Below are positions 1-8,630 of a stretch of 64,000 bases of DNA, piece by piece; within the stretch, counting starts at the first letter, position 1, and each line of letters opens with the position of its first letter. Source of the stretch: Cysteiniphilum halobium. Its GTDB lineage: Bacteria; Pseudomonadota; Gammaproteobacteria; Francisellales; Francisellaceae. A program made the position numbers and the translations under genes. The notes beneath the pieces were generated by a model. The model was given only the letters and a program-made list of their open reading frames with translations, made no database searches and had not been told where the DNA came from. The stretch is taken from contig NZ_QLIU01000049.1 of assembly GCF_003574425.1 (NCBI RefSeq), forward strand, positions 1 through 64,000, given 5' to 3'.

Positions 1-234
1 TCTGTCTTCGACCGCATAGAATATTCTCTCGCAATCATGTCAATAGGATTATTTATCTATATTATACTAAACGTCTATTGGCTTATCCCAAAGTATAATA
101 TTGATCAGTATTTAATTAGCGAGAATGACACTATAGGGAGTGCATATGAATTATAACCATTATTGACAGTACGCTTAATACTTACATCTAAATTTATTGA
201 TAAATGAGACATTTGAGCATGATAAAAAAACTTA

Positions 235-322
<88 letters not shown>

Positions 323-585
323 GAATGTGGCGCCAATTATAACGGCATTTTTATAAATAGAAAGAGGCGTTTTTATTTTTTTCGAAAAAAAGTGAGTCCA
401 AAAAGCTTAATCGCCTATAATTCACCCACGCAATCACCTAAAACATGCAAAATCTAAACTTATCACTTCTTTTTAACCAATCCCTATGATAGAATCGCCA
501 CGCTTGAATTTTTATGGATTGGCAACAACCCACACAGAAAATTAGCAAAACTGAGTAGTTAATAATAAATATTAAGGTAACAAAG

Positions 586-1014
586 ATGAAAACGTTTAGC
601 GCTAAAAGTGATGAAGTCAAAAGAGAATGGCTTTTGATCGATGCAAATGGTAAAACTTTAGGTCGCCTTGCAACTGAGATTGCAAGACGTCTTCGTGGTA
701 AGCACAAAGCTGAATACACACCTCACGTCGACACAGGTGACTATATTGTTGTTATCAATGCTGAAAAAGTTTCCGTAACTGGTAACAAGCAAAAAGATAA
801 AATTTACTACCACCACACAGGTTATATTGGTGGTCTTAAATCTGTTTCTTTTGAGAAACTAATCGCGCAACACCCAGAGCGTGCGATTGAAACTGCTGTT
901 AAAGGCATGCTTCCTAAAAATCCTTTAGGTCGTGCGATGTACAAAAAGTTAAAAGTTTATGCAGGGGAATCTCACCCGCATACAGCGCAACAACCACAAG
1001 TTTTAGAAATATAA
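586..1014 (+). CDS. rplM: 50S ribosomal protein L13
   Basis: This is the large-subunit protein L13, which binds 23S rRNA early in 50S assembly. The 142-residue product has the normal family length and the characteristic N-terminal segment ([25 protein letters not shown]) and the C-terminal [10 protein letters not shown] motif that contacts rRNA. The start follows an AAGG-type ribosome binding site (ggtaacaaag). It is followed 16 bases later by rpsI, the near-universal rplM-rpsI operon. Confidence 0.98.
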   Translation: MKTFSAKSDEVKREWLLIDANGKTLGRLATEIARRLRGKHKAEYTPHVDTGDYIVVINAEKVSVTGNKQKDKIYYHHTGYIGGLKSVSFEKLIAQHPERAIETAVKGMLPKNPLGRAMYKKLKVYAGESHPHTAQQPQVLEI

Positions 1015-1030
1015 AATATAGGATAGGAAA

Positions 1031-1423
1031 ATGACTCAAGCATACAATTACGGTACTGGTCGTCGCAAAAGCTCAGTTGCTCGTGTATTTATGAAAAAAG
1101 GCACTGGCAACATTGTTGTTAATGGTTTGCCACTAGATGATTACTTCGGTCGCAAGACGGCAAGCATGGTTGTACGTCAGCCACTTGAATTAACGAACAA
1201 CCTGGAGAGCTTTGATTTCAAAATTAATGTTCACGGCGGTGGTGAAACTGGTCAATCTGGTGCAATTCGTTTAGGTATTTCACGTGCTTTAGTTGACTTC
1301 GATGAGAGCTTAAAGCCTGAGCTACGTCACGCTGGCTTTATTACACGTGATCCACGTAAAGTTGAGCGTAAGAAAGTTGGCTTTAGAAAAGCGCGTAGAA
1401 AACGTCAGTTCTCTAAGCGTTAA
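1031..1423 (+). CDS. rpsI: 30S ribosomal protein S9
   Basis: This is small-subunit protein S9, whose C-terminal tail reaches the P-site tRNA anticodon. The 130-residue product has the expected [13 protein letters not shown] start and the basic tail ending in QFSKR. The final KR is the conserved tRNA-contacting end. It is co-transcribed with rplM just upstream (RBS aggatagga) and is closed by a rho-independent terminator. Confidence 0.98.
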   Translation: MTQAYNYGTGRRKSSVARVFMKKGTGNIVVNGLPLDDYFGRKTASMVVRQPLELTNNLESFDFKINVHGGGETGQSGAIRLGISRALVDFDESLKPELRHAGFITRDPRKVERKKVGFRKARRKRQFSKR

Positions 1424-1465
1424 GCAACACACACTTTATTTTTTTGTATTTTATACATTTTTATT

Positions 1466-1499
1466 AAAAGCCCAACTGAAGCTTCAGCGGGGCTTTTTT
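1466..1499 (+). terminator. Rho-independent terminator of rplM-rpsI
   Basis: A hairpin forms from AAAAGCCC (1466-1473) and GGGCTTTT (1490-1497), with an inner perfect palindrome CTGAAGCTTCAG (1476-1487), and runs straight into six T residues (1494-1499). It sits 43 bases after the rpsI stop codon. Confidence 0.9.
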
Positions 1500-1586
1500 G
1501 TTATTACTATGACTTCTATGATGCAAAATGGCTGATCAGTAGTATATAATGTTGAAGCTAATATTGAATAAGGAAAATTGGGATAA

Positions 1587-2195
1587 ATGTCTGCTCAAAA
1601 CAAACGATCATCAATGACTTTATATACCAACGGTAATGACCCTTTTTGTCATCGCATTAAAATGATTCTCGCGGAAAAAGACATTAGTGCAGATATTATT
1701 GATGTTGTTGCGGAAGATAAACTAGAAGAACTTTATGAGCTGAACCCTTATGGCGGCGTGCCAACATTAATGACAAAAGATCTGATTGTATATGAACCAA
1801 ATATTATCTTTGAGTATCTTGAAGAACGTTTCCCTTACCCTCCTTTATTGTCTGTTTTCCCGCTTGAAAGAGCCCAAGCACGCATGTTATGTAAGAAAAT
1901 TGACAGCGAATGGATGCCTTATCTAATCAATGCATTAAATGCTGAGAATGAAGATATTCGACAAGCCAATAAGATTGCACTACTTAAAGCACTTTTTTCA
2001 TTGATCCCAACACTAAGCAGGCAATCCTATTTGCTTGGAGATGATTTCACGATTGCAGATTGCTCACTGGCAGTTATCCTATACAACTTGCCTAAATTAG
2101 ATATCCGTCTACCTGAAAAAGCGATGCCTCTAATCAAATATGCAAAACGCTTATTTGCACGCAGTTCATTTAGAAAAAGCATTAGAACCCAATAA
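1587..2195 (+). CDS. sspA: Stringent starvation protein A (SspA)
   Basis: SspA is an RNA-polymerase-associated protein with a glutathione-S-transferase fold; in Francisella its relative pairs with MglA to control virulence genes. The 202-residue protein has an N-terminal thioredoxin-like domain (about 10-85, with YTNGNDPFCHR and GGVPTL) and a helical C-terminal domain (about 90-200). The chosen start aligns with the NKRSxMTLY start of known SspA proteins. It sits between rpsI and sspB, the classical arrangement, and probably has its own promoter because a terminator separates it from rpsI. Only one SspA-like gene is visible here, so an MglA partner cannot be judged. Confidence 0.95.
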   Translation: MSAQNKRSSMTLYTNGNDPFCHRIKMILAEKDISADIIDVVAEDKLEELYELNPYGGVPTLMTKDLIVYEPNIIFEYLEERFPYPPLLSVFPLERAQARMLCKKIDSEWMPYLINALNAENEDIRQANKIALLKALFSLIPTLSRQSYLLGDDFTIADCSLAVILYNLPKLDIRLPEKAMPLIKYAKRLFARSSFRKSIRTQ

Positions 2196-2207
2196 GGAAT
2201 ACCAACA

Positions 2208-2612
2208 ATGGCAATGTTACGAGCCTATTTAATTGAAGCAACCTACGACTGGATGATCGATCACGATTTAACGCCTTATTTACTTGTCGATACCGAATAT
2301 GATGAAGTTATCTTGCCTGAGAGTCATATCGATGAAGATGGCAAAATGCTCCTTAATATTTCCCCTGAAGCAATTGAACGCTTTGACTGTGATGATCAAT
2401 TTATTCGCTTTGATGCAACATTTGATGGCGAGGTAATGTCTTTACAAATCCCTGTTGAGGCAGTACTTGAGCTCTATGCAGGAGAGACTGCACAAGGACT
2501 TTATGCCCGTGAGTTTGGCTATGGGATTGATGTCAATGAAGGTGACGATAATGACGTCAACCCTTCAAAGGGTAATGCACAGAAAGGTAGCGGCGGACTA
2601 CATCTAGTTTAG
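2208..2612 (+). CDS. sspB: ClpXP specificity-enhancing factor SspB
   Basis: SspB is the adaptor that tethers ssrA-tagged, stalled-ribosome products to the ClpXP protease. The 134-residue product has the conserved substrate-binding domain (RAYLIEATYDWMIDHDLTPYL, positions 5-25; NISPEAIERF; IPVEAVLELYAGE). An acidic, flexible linker follows, then a short hydrophobic tail ending GGLHLV, which matches the position of the ClpX-docking peptide. It lies 12 bases after sspA and is probably co-transcribed with it. Confidence 0.95.
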   Translation: MAMLRAYLIEATYDWMIDHDLTPYLLVDTEYDEVILPESHIDEDGKMLLNISPEAIERFDCDDQFIRFDATFDGEVMSLQIPVEAVLELYAGETAQGLYAREFGYGIDVNEGDDNDVNPSKGNAQKGSGGLHLV

Positions 2613-2666
2613 CCCTCTTTTTACACGGCTAAGACTAAATATTCACCCACAAGTGCCCACCGTACC

Positions 2667-2732
2667 CTGAGCGTAAGTCGAAGGGTAAGCTTGGGAAAAT
2701 CACACTTCATAGAGACTTCGACTTACGCTCAG
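2667..2732. repeat. 17-bp perfect inverted repeat
   Basis: CTGAGCGTAAGTCGAAG (2667-2683) is repeated as its exact reverse complement at 2716-2732, with a 32-base loop. The left arm is itself embedded in a GTACCC...GGGTAA palindrome. The TGAGCGTAAGTCGAAGGG word resembles a short palindromic repeat known from many bacterial genomes. There is no T-run, so it is not a standard terminator, although it could end sspB transcripts. Confidence 0.75.
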
Positions 2733-2841
2733 CCAACGCTTACACAATCAAAGTGATCAGGAATATGGTCATAGCCTTTTACACACACTAAAAAACAAGT
2801 ATACTTCTGTCAAGTTTGATTTATAAAGTCTTATATTAATC

Positions 2842-3228
2842 ATGTTGGATTATAGCTTTCTTGTTGGGCTTGGTATTGGCAGTATAATCTGTTTCTATAG
2901 CATATTTCGTTTACGTAAACAGTTTAAAATTATCTTAATGCAACGCGAACAGCGCCTGTTTACCTTAACCTCAATCACTGAAAAGATCGTTGCCAGTGCA
3001 AATTTACAACGCAGCGGCTTATTAAACAAAGATATTGAAGACTTGCTGCTTGAAGGCCTTGATATGCCGTCAATTGAAAAAGCTGGGATTACTATCCGTG
3101 GACTGGCAAATCGCAACTTATCACGCCCTGAAAGCATGCGGTTTTGCCTTGATCGTTTGCAAAAAAACATGGATCAACTTGAAAAAGATTACCACGATCC
3201 ATATCGTTGGAAAAAAGCCACTAAATAA
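2842..3228 (+). CDS. Hypothetical single-pass membrane protein
   Basis: The family is not recognised. The 128-residue product has one N-terminal hydrophobic segment (about residues 5-24), then a basic stretch and a mainly helical, charged cytoplasmic region with a leucine-rich IEDLLLEGLDMPSIEKAG segment and a basic tail (YRWKKATK). No catalytic motif is evident. It stands alone between sspB and the pantothenate operon, and no good Shine-Dalgarno sequence precedes its ATG. Its codon use looks like its neighbours, so it is probably a real gene of unknown role. Confidence 0.65.
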   Translation: MLDYSFLVGLGIGSIICFYSIFRLRKQFKIILMQREQRLFTLTSITEKIVASANLQRSGLLNKDIEDLLLEGLDMPSIEKAGITIRGLANRNLSRPESMRFCLDRLQKNMDQLEKDYHDPYRWKKATK

Positions 3229-3382
3229 TGTTATACCCCATTGCGCCAACCACCATTTTATCCTACGATGTCATTTAGGTTGAAGCCCTCTAATTTTACT
3301 CTTTACTGAGAAAATATAAAAAATGGTAACAACTTAAAAGCTCAAGCAATATAGAAAAACATAAAATAAGGAACTTGATCCC

Positions 3383-4138
3383 ATGCGACAGGTATCTCAT
3401 GCTCTAGGCAATAACCCAAGTTATGGTATTATTGGCAATGGTCGACTTGCACGACATATACAGTTTTATTTTAAGCTCAAAAATATCCCACATACTGTGT
3501 GGCATCGCCAGCAACCAGAGCCACCTGAAAATATAATAAGTCAAAGTGATATTATTCTTGTGGTAATTAACGACGATGGAATAGATTCATTTTTGGATAA
3601 ACACCCACAATTAAACGATAAATTATGCGTACACTTCTCGGGTTCTTTAGTCAGTCCATATGCGTTATCATATCACCCCTTAATGACATTCTCATCAGAA
3701 CTACAAGACCTTGACTTTTATCAAAACCTGCTATTTGTTGGTGAGGATAACTCGCCAAGATTTGATGATATTTTTCCACAGTTAAGTAATCCCTTCATTC
3801 ATATTCCACAAACAAAAAAAGCCTATTATCACGCACTTTGTGTGATGGCCAATAATTTCACAACTCTCTTATGGCAAAAGTTTTTTAATGAAATGACAAC
3901 AACCTTTAATGCATCACTAAAGGATCTTAAGCCCTATCTGAAACAAACATTACTCAACCTTAACACAGATTATCATAATGCCCTAACAGGCCCCTTAAAA
4001 CGCCAAGATTTACAAACGATAAAACACAACTTAAACGCACTTGAAGATGATACTTTTGCCACAATTTATCAGGCCTTTGTTGACGTCTATCAAGCAAATA
4101 TACATAATCAAATGGAAAAGAAATATGAGTACGCATAA
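3383..4138 (+). CDS. panG: PanG-type ketopantoate reductase (Rossmann/DUF2520)
   Basis: It is predicted to reduce 2-ketopantoate to pantoate with NAD(P)H. The 251-residue protein opens with a dinucleotide-binding GIIGNGRLA motif (residues 16-24), followed by a strand and DIILVVINDDGI. Its C-terminal half is all-helical, as in DUF2520 proteins and not like classical PanE. Francisella is known to use PanG in place of PanE, and panG there lies in the pan cluster. Here it overlaps panB by 14 bases and precedes panC and panD, which supports the call strongly. An AAGGA lies 13 bases upstream of the ATG. Confidence 0.85.
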   Translation: MRQVSHALGNNPSYGIIGNGRLARHIQFYFKLKNIPHTVWHRQQPEPPENIISQSDIILVVINDDGIDSFLDKHPQLNDKLCVHFSGSLVSPYALSYHPLMTFSSELQDLDFYQNLLFVGEDNSPRFDDIFPQLSNPFIHIPQTKKAYYHALCVMANNFTTLLWQKFFNEMTTTFNASLKDLKPYLKQTLLNLNTDYHNALTGPLKRQDLQTIKHNLNALEDDTFATIYQAFVDVYQANIHNQMEKKYEYA

Positions 4139-4949
4139 CCTAATTAAAAAGCCTAGCATTAGTAACCTGCAAAGTAAGAAGCTAAACCAACAAAAGCTAT
4201 CGATGCTAACTTGTTATGATTTTACTTTTGCACAAATCATTAATCAAACTGCCATTGACATGCTACTTGTTGGTGATAGTGGCGTTATGACACAATTAGG
4301 CTACCCTGATACTACGCACGCTACAATTGAGATGATGTGCTTTATGACACAATCGGTTGTTAAAGGAGCACCTGACAAATTCATTATTGCTGACATGCCT
4401 TTTTTAGCACAACGTCAAGGTATTGCTCACGCCATACACTGTGCAGATAGATTAATTAAATGCGGTGCCAATGCCATTAAGATCGAAGGAATTAATGGAC
4501 ATCAAGATGTAGTTAAACACATTATTGAATCTGGTATCCCCGTGATGGGGCATATTGGACTAACGCCACAATCAGTGCATACATTAGGCTATAAAGTACA
4601 AGGAAAAGATGACAGAGCTGCTAAGAGCTTAAAACAACAAGCGCTACAACTGCAAGAAGTTGGTTGCTTTAGCCTTGTGATGGAGTGTGTGCCAAGTGGA
4701 CTTGCCAAAGAAATTAGTCAAATGCTTACCATTCCCGTGATTGGTATCGGAGCAGGTAACGATGTTGATGGTCAAGTGCTTGTTATTCAAGATATGCTTG
4801 GCTTGAACAATAATCTACAACCAAAATTTGTACGCCACTTTTTTAATGGCTTTAGTCACATTAAGGCCGCTTTTGATACTTATCATCAAGCAGTACAAAC
4901 CGGTGACTACCCCAACAAACAAGAGCGTTATGATATTAAGATTGCATAA
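4125..4949 (+). CDS. panB: 3-methyl-2-oxobutanoate hydroxymethyltransferase
   Basis: PanB transfers a hydroxymethyl group from methylene-tetrahydrofolate to 2-ketoisovalerate, giving ketopantoate, the first committed step to pantothenate. The 274-residue protein keeps the TIM-barrel landmarks LTCYDFTFA, LLVGDSG (metal-binding Asp), the IKIEG substrate-site motif, GHIGLTPQ and VIGIGAG. The frame is open 84 bases further upstream, but the ATG at 4125 has a GGAAAAG site and matches known N-termini, so the gene overlaps the end of panG by 14 bases (translational coupling). Confidence 0.95.
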   Translation: MSTHNLIKKPSISNLQSKKLNQQKLSMLTCYDFTFAQIINQTAIDMLLVGDSGVMTQLGYPDTTHATIEMMCFMTQSVVKGAPDKFIIADMPFLAQRQGIAHAIHCADRLIKCGANAIKIEGINGHQDVVKHIIESGIPVMGHIGLTPQSVHTLGYKVQGKDDRAAKSLKQQALQLQEVGCFSLVMECVPSGLAKEISQMLTIPVIGIGAGNDVDGQVLVIQDMLGLNNNLQPKFVRHFFNGFSHIKAAFDTYHQAVQTGDYPNKQERYDIKIA

Positions 4950-5000
4950 TTTAACTGAAGTTGAGCAAAAGTGTATAACTCCAGAGTTTAAGGAAAACAA

Positions 5001-5792
5001 ATGAAGATTTTTAATGAGATTACGTCCTGGCAGGCAACCCGCCAACAAATACAATCTAATAAGACCCTAGGCATTGTGATGACAATGGGTACATTACATA
5101 AAGGACATTTGAATTTAATAAAACAAAGCCAACAAGATAATGATTACACTTTAGTGTCAATTTTTGTCAATCCAACCCAATTTAATAATCAAAGCGACTT
5201 TGTCAACTATCCAAAAACATGGCAACAGGATATTGATTTGCTAAAGGCTCAAGGTGTTGATTTTCTACTGTCTCCACAAAAAGAGATGCTTTATCCTGAT
5301 AATTATAATTACCTAATCAAGGAGAAAAACTTAAGTCCAATACTTTGTGGTGCCTCACGCTTAGGTCATTTTGAGGGAGTGATGACCATTGTAATGAAAC
5401 TCTTAAATATTGCTCAAGCGAACAATGCCTACTTTGGAGAAAAAGATTACCAACAATTTCAGTTAATAAAAGGCATGGCGCAAGCATTTTTTATTCCAAC
5501 AAATATTATTGCTTGCCCGACTGTTCGTGAGGAAGATGGGCTTGCTTTTAGTTCAAGAAACCTACGTTTAGATACGAATGCCCGTGCCAAAGCAGGTTAT
5601 TTTGCTAAAGCCATTCGTCAAAGTAACGACATTGAACAAGTGAGAAATGCACTTATCTCAAACCATATAACCATTGATTATCTAGAGGACATTGAAGATC
5701 GTCGCTTTGCAGCTGTTATTATTGACGAGGTTCGTCTTATTGATAATTTCCCTCTTTCTGAAATCACTCAACTTACTAAGGAAAATACATGA
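5001..5792 (+). CDS. panC: Pantothenate synthetase
   Basis: PanC condenses pantoate with beta-alanine using ATP. The 263-residue product has the nucleotidyltransferase signature MTMGTLHKGH (HxGH, about residues 28-37), IFVNPTQF, FGEKDYQQ and the SSRN loop (about 180) that replaces KMSKS. It is slightly shorter than the E. coli protein (283 residues), mainly at the C-terminus. An AAGGA lies just upstream of the ATG, and its last four bases (ATGA) overlap the start of panD. Confidence 0.95.
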   Translation: MKIFNEITSWQATRQQIQSNKTLGIVMTMGTLHKGHLNLIKQSQQDNDYTLVSIFVNPTQFNNQSDFVNYPKTWQQDIDLLKAQGVDFLLSPQKEMLYPDNYNYLIKEKNLSPILCGASRLGHFEGVMTIVMKLLNIAQANNAYFGEKDYQQFQLIKGMAQAFFIPTNIIACPTVREEDGLAFSSRNLRLDTNARAKAGYFAKAIRQSNDIEQVRNALISNHITIDYLEDIEDRRFAAVIIDEVRLIDNFPLSEITQLTKENT

Positions 5793-6166
5793 AACGCACC
5801 CTATTAAAATCCAAAATTCACATGGCAACAGTCACTGAAGCAAATTTGAATTATTATGGTTCAATTAGCATCGATCGCGCACTTTGTAAAGAAGCTAACC
5901 TTATCCCCTTTGAGCGTGTTGAAATCTACAACTGCAACAATGGCGCACGCTTTGCAACTTATGTCATCTTAGGAGATAAAGGCGAAATTTGTTTAAATGG
6001 TGCCGCTGCTCGCCACGTTGCCACAGGCGATACCGTGATTATTGCCTCCTATGCTGAATACGAATCAAATGAACTCATGGATCACAATCCACATCTTGTA
6101 TTTGTGAACAAGCAAAATGAAGTCATTGAAATTAAGCGTTATTTAGATTCATCCATTAACCACTAG
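5789..6166 (+). CDS. panD: Aspartate 1-decarboxylase proenzyme
   Basis: PanD makes beta-alanine from aspartate using a pyruvoyl cofactor. The self-cleavage site Gly24-Ser25 lies in YYGSISID, where Ser25 becomes the pyruvoyl group. Lys9, the NCNNGARF segment and NGAAARHVATGD are also conserved. The length (125 residues) is normal. The start overlaps the panC stop by four bases, which closes a panG-B-C-D operon covering ketoisovalerate plus aspartate to pantothenate. No PanM/PanZ maturation factor is visible nearby. Confidence 0.96.
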   Translation: MKRTLLKSKIHMATVTEANLNYYGSISIDRALCKEANLIPFERVEIYNCNNGARFATYVILGDKGEICLNGAAARHVATGDTVIIASYAEYESNELMDHNPHLVFVNKQNEVIEIKRYLDSSINH

Positions 6167-6242
6167 AGATTGGAGCAAAATAAAGCAACAAGCTTGCAAA
6201 CAAATAGGCAACGCAAACATTTAATTATTTTATGACGATTCC

Positions 6243-7262
6243 TCAGTTTGGGAAATCACAGCGAAATATACTACCTTTGCCAAGCTCACTTTGAATGCTC
6301 AGTGATGCTTTGTGGCGAATAAGCACATGTTTTACGATTGCTAAGCCAAGGCCTGCACCACCTGTTGCTGGTGAGCGCCCCTTATCAACACGATAAAAGC
6401 GTTCTGTCAAACGTGGGATGTGCTTTTGTTCAATACCTAAGCCTTCATCCTTCACATAAAAATGCTTGCCATGCTTATCCTGATACCAAGCAATGGTAAT
6501 TGGCCCTCCATTGGGGGAATAGCGCACCGCATTGATAATTAAATTACTCAAACAACTATTAATCTCTTTTTCATTGCCCTGCAGTGATAGTGTTTCATCA
6601 ATATCTAAAACAAAGTGATGTTTATCCGTGCCTAATGTTTTCGCTGACTCGATAATTTCGATTAGCATTGGTGCAATGGCTAGGGTCTCTAACTCACCCT
6701 TTTGCACTTGATGGCTTTGAACTTTAGACAATAACAGTAAATCTTCAATAAGCCATTCAATACGCATCATTTGTTGCTGCATTTGCTCAAAATAAGGCAA
6801 CCATTCACTCAAATGCCCAGCAACATCCGGTTGCATCAACTCTAAATAGCCACGAATAACTGTTAATGGTGTGCGCATTTCATGTGACACATTTGCCACA
6901 AAATCTTGGCGCATACGTTCAATATGATGACGAAAACCTGCATCTTGAGTAATGAGCAAAAAATGCTGATCATATGGAATAAGTACTACGGACAACATTT
7001 GATCTGGTGTTTTGGGAAGCGGTAATTCAAATGTACTCATATTTTTTTGCTGCAAGTAGGTTGATAAGGCAGGAAACTCAAAAACTTCAGTGACATCTTG
7101 CATCAATTGCGCGCTTGATAATTGAAAGAAGTTTTTAGCAGGTTGATTAAACCATTGTACCAATCCTTCTTGATCAACAATAACAACGGCATCAGTGATA
7201 CCTTGCGCAAAAGTCTTTGCCCAAAATAAGCCGATTTTATTATGTTCTTCTGGTGTCTTCAT
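6243..7262 (-). CDS. phoR: PhoR-like sensor histidine kinase lacking membrane segments
   Basis: This is the kinase partner of the adjacent PhoB. The 339-residue protein has an N-terminal PAS domain (about 15-110), a HisKA domain with phospho-acceptor His127 in VSHEMRTPL, and a HATPase domain with N box (NLIINAVRYS), G1 (VKDEGLGI), F box (ERFYRV) and G2 (GAGLGLAIV). Typical PhoR proteins start with one or two transmembrane helices; none is visible here, so this kinase is probably cytosolic. It overlaps phoB by four bases. Whether it senses phosphate through PstSCAB/PhoU cannot be seen in the window. Confidence 0.85.
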   Translation of the reverse strand: MKTPEEHNKIGLFWAKTFAQGITDAVVIVDQEGLVQWFNQPAKNFFQLSSAQLMQDVTEVFEFPALSTYLQQKNMSTFELPLPKTPDQMLSVVLIPYDQHFLLITQDAGFRHHIERMRQDFVANVSHEMRTPLTVIRGYLELMQPDVAGHLSEWLPYFEQMQQQMMRIEWLIEDLLLLSKVQSHQVQKGELETLAIAPMLIEIIESAKTLGTDKHHFVLDIDETLSLQGNEKEINSCLSNLIINAVRYSPNGGPITIAWYQDKHGKHFYVKDEGLGIEQKHIPRLTERFYRVDKGRSPATGGAGLGLAIVKHVLIRHKASLSIQSELGKGSIFRCDFPN

Positions 7263-7957
7263 ACTAGGTCTTGATTAATTAGTTGATAGCCTTCACCACG
7301 AATCGCACGCAGATAAATATCATAATGAAAAGGGGCTAATAGTTTCCTAACTCGAGTAATATGCACGTCTACTGTACGTTCAGTAATCTCTTTGTCAGCA
7401 TCCCAAACGTGATCTAAAATGCGTGCCCGTGACAAGGTTTTACCTGCATGTTGCATCAAGTATGTTATTAACTTAAATTCAAGCCGCCCACATTTGACCA
7501 CCTTACCCTTACAGCTCAACAAGTGACTTTGTAAATCAGCATTAAGCTCACGAAAAGTAAGTTTTGATTGATCATTGTTGGATACTTTTGTTCGCTTTAA
7601 TAGCGCCTGAATGCGCATAATAAGCTCTTTGGGTGAAAATGGTTTGGTCACATAGTCATCTACCCCCATGCCAAAACCTCTTAAAACATCACCTTCCTCA
7701 GCCTTAGCGGTTAACATAATGACAGGTAAAGCCTCAAGCTGTTTAGTTTGCCTGATTTCTGCCAATAGCTTAATCCCACTAGTGTCAGGCAACATCCAAT
7801 CTAACAAAACCAAATCAATACTCGAATCACCAGCTAGTACTTTTAATGCTTGTACACCATTTTCGACCATAACAACATCATATTGCTGCCGAGTTAATGT
7901 GAGGTGTAACAGCTGCCTTATTGGCGGTTCATCATCTACGATTAATATTTTTGCCAT
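7259..7957 (-). CDS. phoB: OmpR-family response regulator PhoB
   Basis: The 232-residue protein has a receiver domain with acidic pocket DDE (8-10), phospho-acceptor Asp53 (LLDWMLP), Thr83 and Lys105 (TKPFSP). A winged-helix DNA-binding domain follows (RILDHVWDADKEITERTVDVHITRVRKLL segment). The LDWMLPDTSG and winged-helix sequences resemble PhoB more than other OmpR-type regulators. It is transcribed leftwards with phoR, the first gene of a two-gene operon. By family, it controls phosphate-starvation genes. Confidence 0.88.
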   Translation of the reverse strand: MAKILIVDDEPPIRQLLHLTLTRQQYDVVMVENGVQALKVLAGDSSIDLVLLDWMLPDTSGIKLLAEIRQTKQLEALPVIMLTAKAEEGDVLRGFGMGVDDYVTKPFSPKELIMRIQALLKRTKVSNNDQSKLTFRELNADLQSHLLSCKGKVVKCGRLEFKLITYLMQHAGKTLSRARILDHVWDADKEITERTVDVHITRVRKLLAPFHYDIYLRAIRGEGYQLINQDLV

Positions 7958-8124
7958 ATCATCATTAAGCCTTTACTTAACACTTGCTACAAAATGCTAA
8001 CTTATCTATACCAAAGATGCTACAGATATAGCTCACCTATCGTAAATGATATTACATAAGTTTAATAGCTATCCACTTTAAGCCATATTGATTTCACAAT
8101 TTATTATGTTATAGTTTGCCATCA

Positions 8125-8203
8125 AGGAAATGACGTTCTTCCTAAGTGTATTGCTGATTATATCGAAAAAACACTTAAACCATCCTTTAAGATTGATGAC
8201 GTC
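8125..8203 (+). promoter_or_regulatory. Fluoride riboswitch-like leader of crcB
   Basis: The 5'-UTR of the fluoride exporter gene contains the pieces of a fluoride (crcB-motif) riboswitch. P1 pairs AGGAA (8125-8129) with TTCCT (8139-8143) and encloses a loop reading ATGACGTTC, close to the family's ATGGCATTC. A hairpin CTTAAA/TTTAAG follows (8174-8179/8186-8191), then TGATGACGTCTA, close to the family's TGATGATGCCTA. The pseudoknot GACGT (8132-8136) with ACGTC (8199-8203) is preserved by compensatory change. The gap between P1 and the second hairpin is longer than usual. Sequence match and location make a functional switch likely. Confidence 0.8.
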
Positions 8204-8236
8204 TATACAATAAGAGCTTAAAGGAGAGTTATAACA

Positions 8237-8623
8237 ATGTTAACGTTATTATTGATTGGTTTAGGTGGCGGCTTAGGCTCCATAAGCCGCTTTGGTTTAT
8301 CTGAGTTTATTTATAAAATATTTGGCAAGTCTTTCCCACATGGTATTTTAATTGTCAATATTTTAGGGTGCCTGTTTATTGGTGCATTAGCTGCCTTTTT
8401 TCAAAAAGAGCGTTTGCTTGAGCATTTCCTTACCCCGCACTTTAGAGCCTTGTTAATCACTGGTTTTCTGGGAGGCTTTACGACATTCTCAAGTTTCAGC
8501 CTCGACGCACTGACACTTTTACAAAAAGGTGAATGGTTAAAAGCAATTGTTTATATCATGCTTAGTGTTTTTATTTCGATGATTGCCGTTTCCATTGGCT
8601 TTTATTTAGTTGAACGGTACTAG
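8237..8623 (+). CDS. crcB: Fluoride exporter CrcB/Fluc
   Basis: This is a dual-topology fluoride channel of the inner membrane. The 128-residue product has four hydrophobic helices and the family motifs GGGLGSISRFGLS, GILIVNILGC (pore Asn) and TGFLGGFTTFSSFSLD (the central Na+ site and Phe box). A strong AAAGGAGAG site lies nine bases before the ATG. It is a single gene, as expected for a homodimeric Fluc, and is preceded by a fluoride-riboswitch-like leader. It ends seven bases from a convergent transporter gene. Confidence 0.96.
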   Translation: MLTLLLIGLGGGLGSISRFGLSEFIYKIFGKSFPHGILIVNILGCLFIGALAAFFQKERLLEHFLTPHFRALLITGFLGGFTTFSSFSLDALTLLQKGEWLKAIVYIMLSVFISMIAVSIGFYLVERY

Positions 8624-8630
8624 GTTTTAT

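Noticed and set aside
3229-3382. A riboswitch before the pantothenate operon
   Set aside because: No conserved aptamer words or stable long-range pairing were found in the short AT-rich gap.
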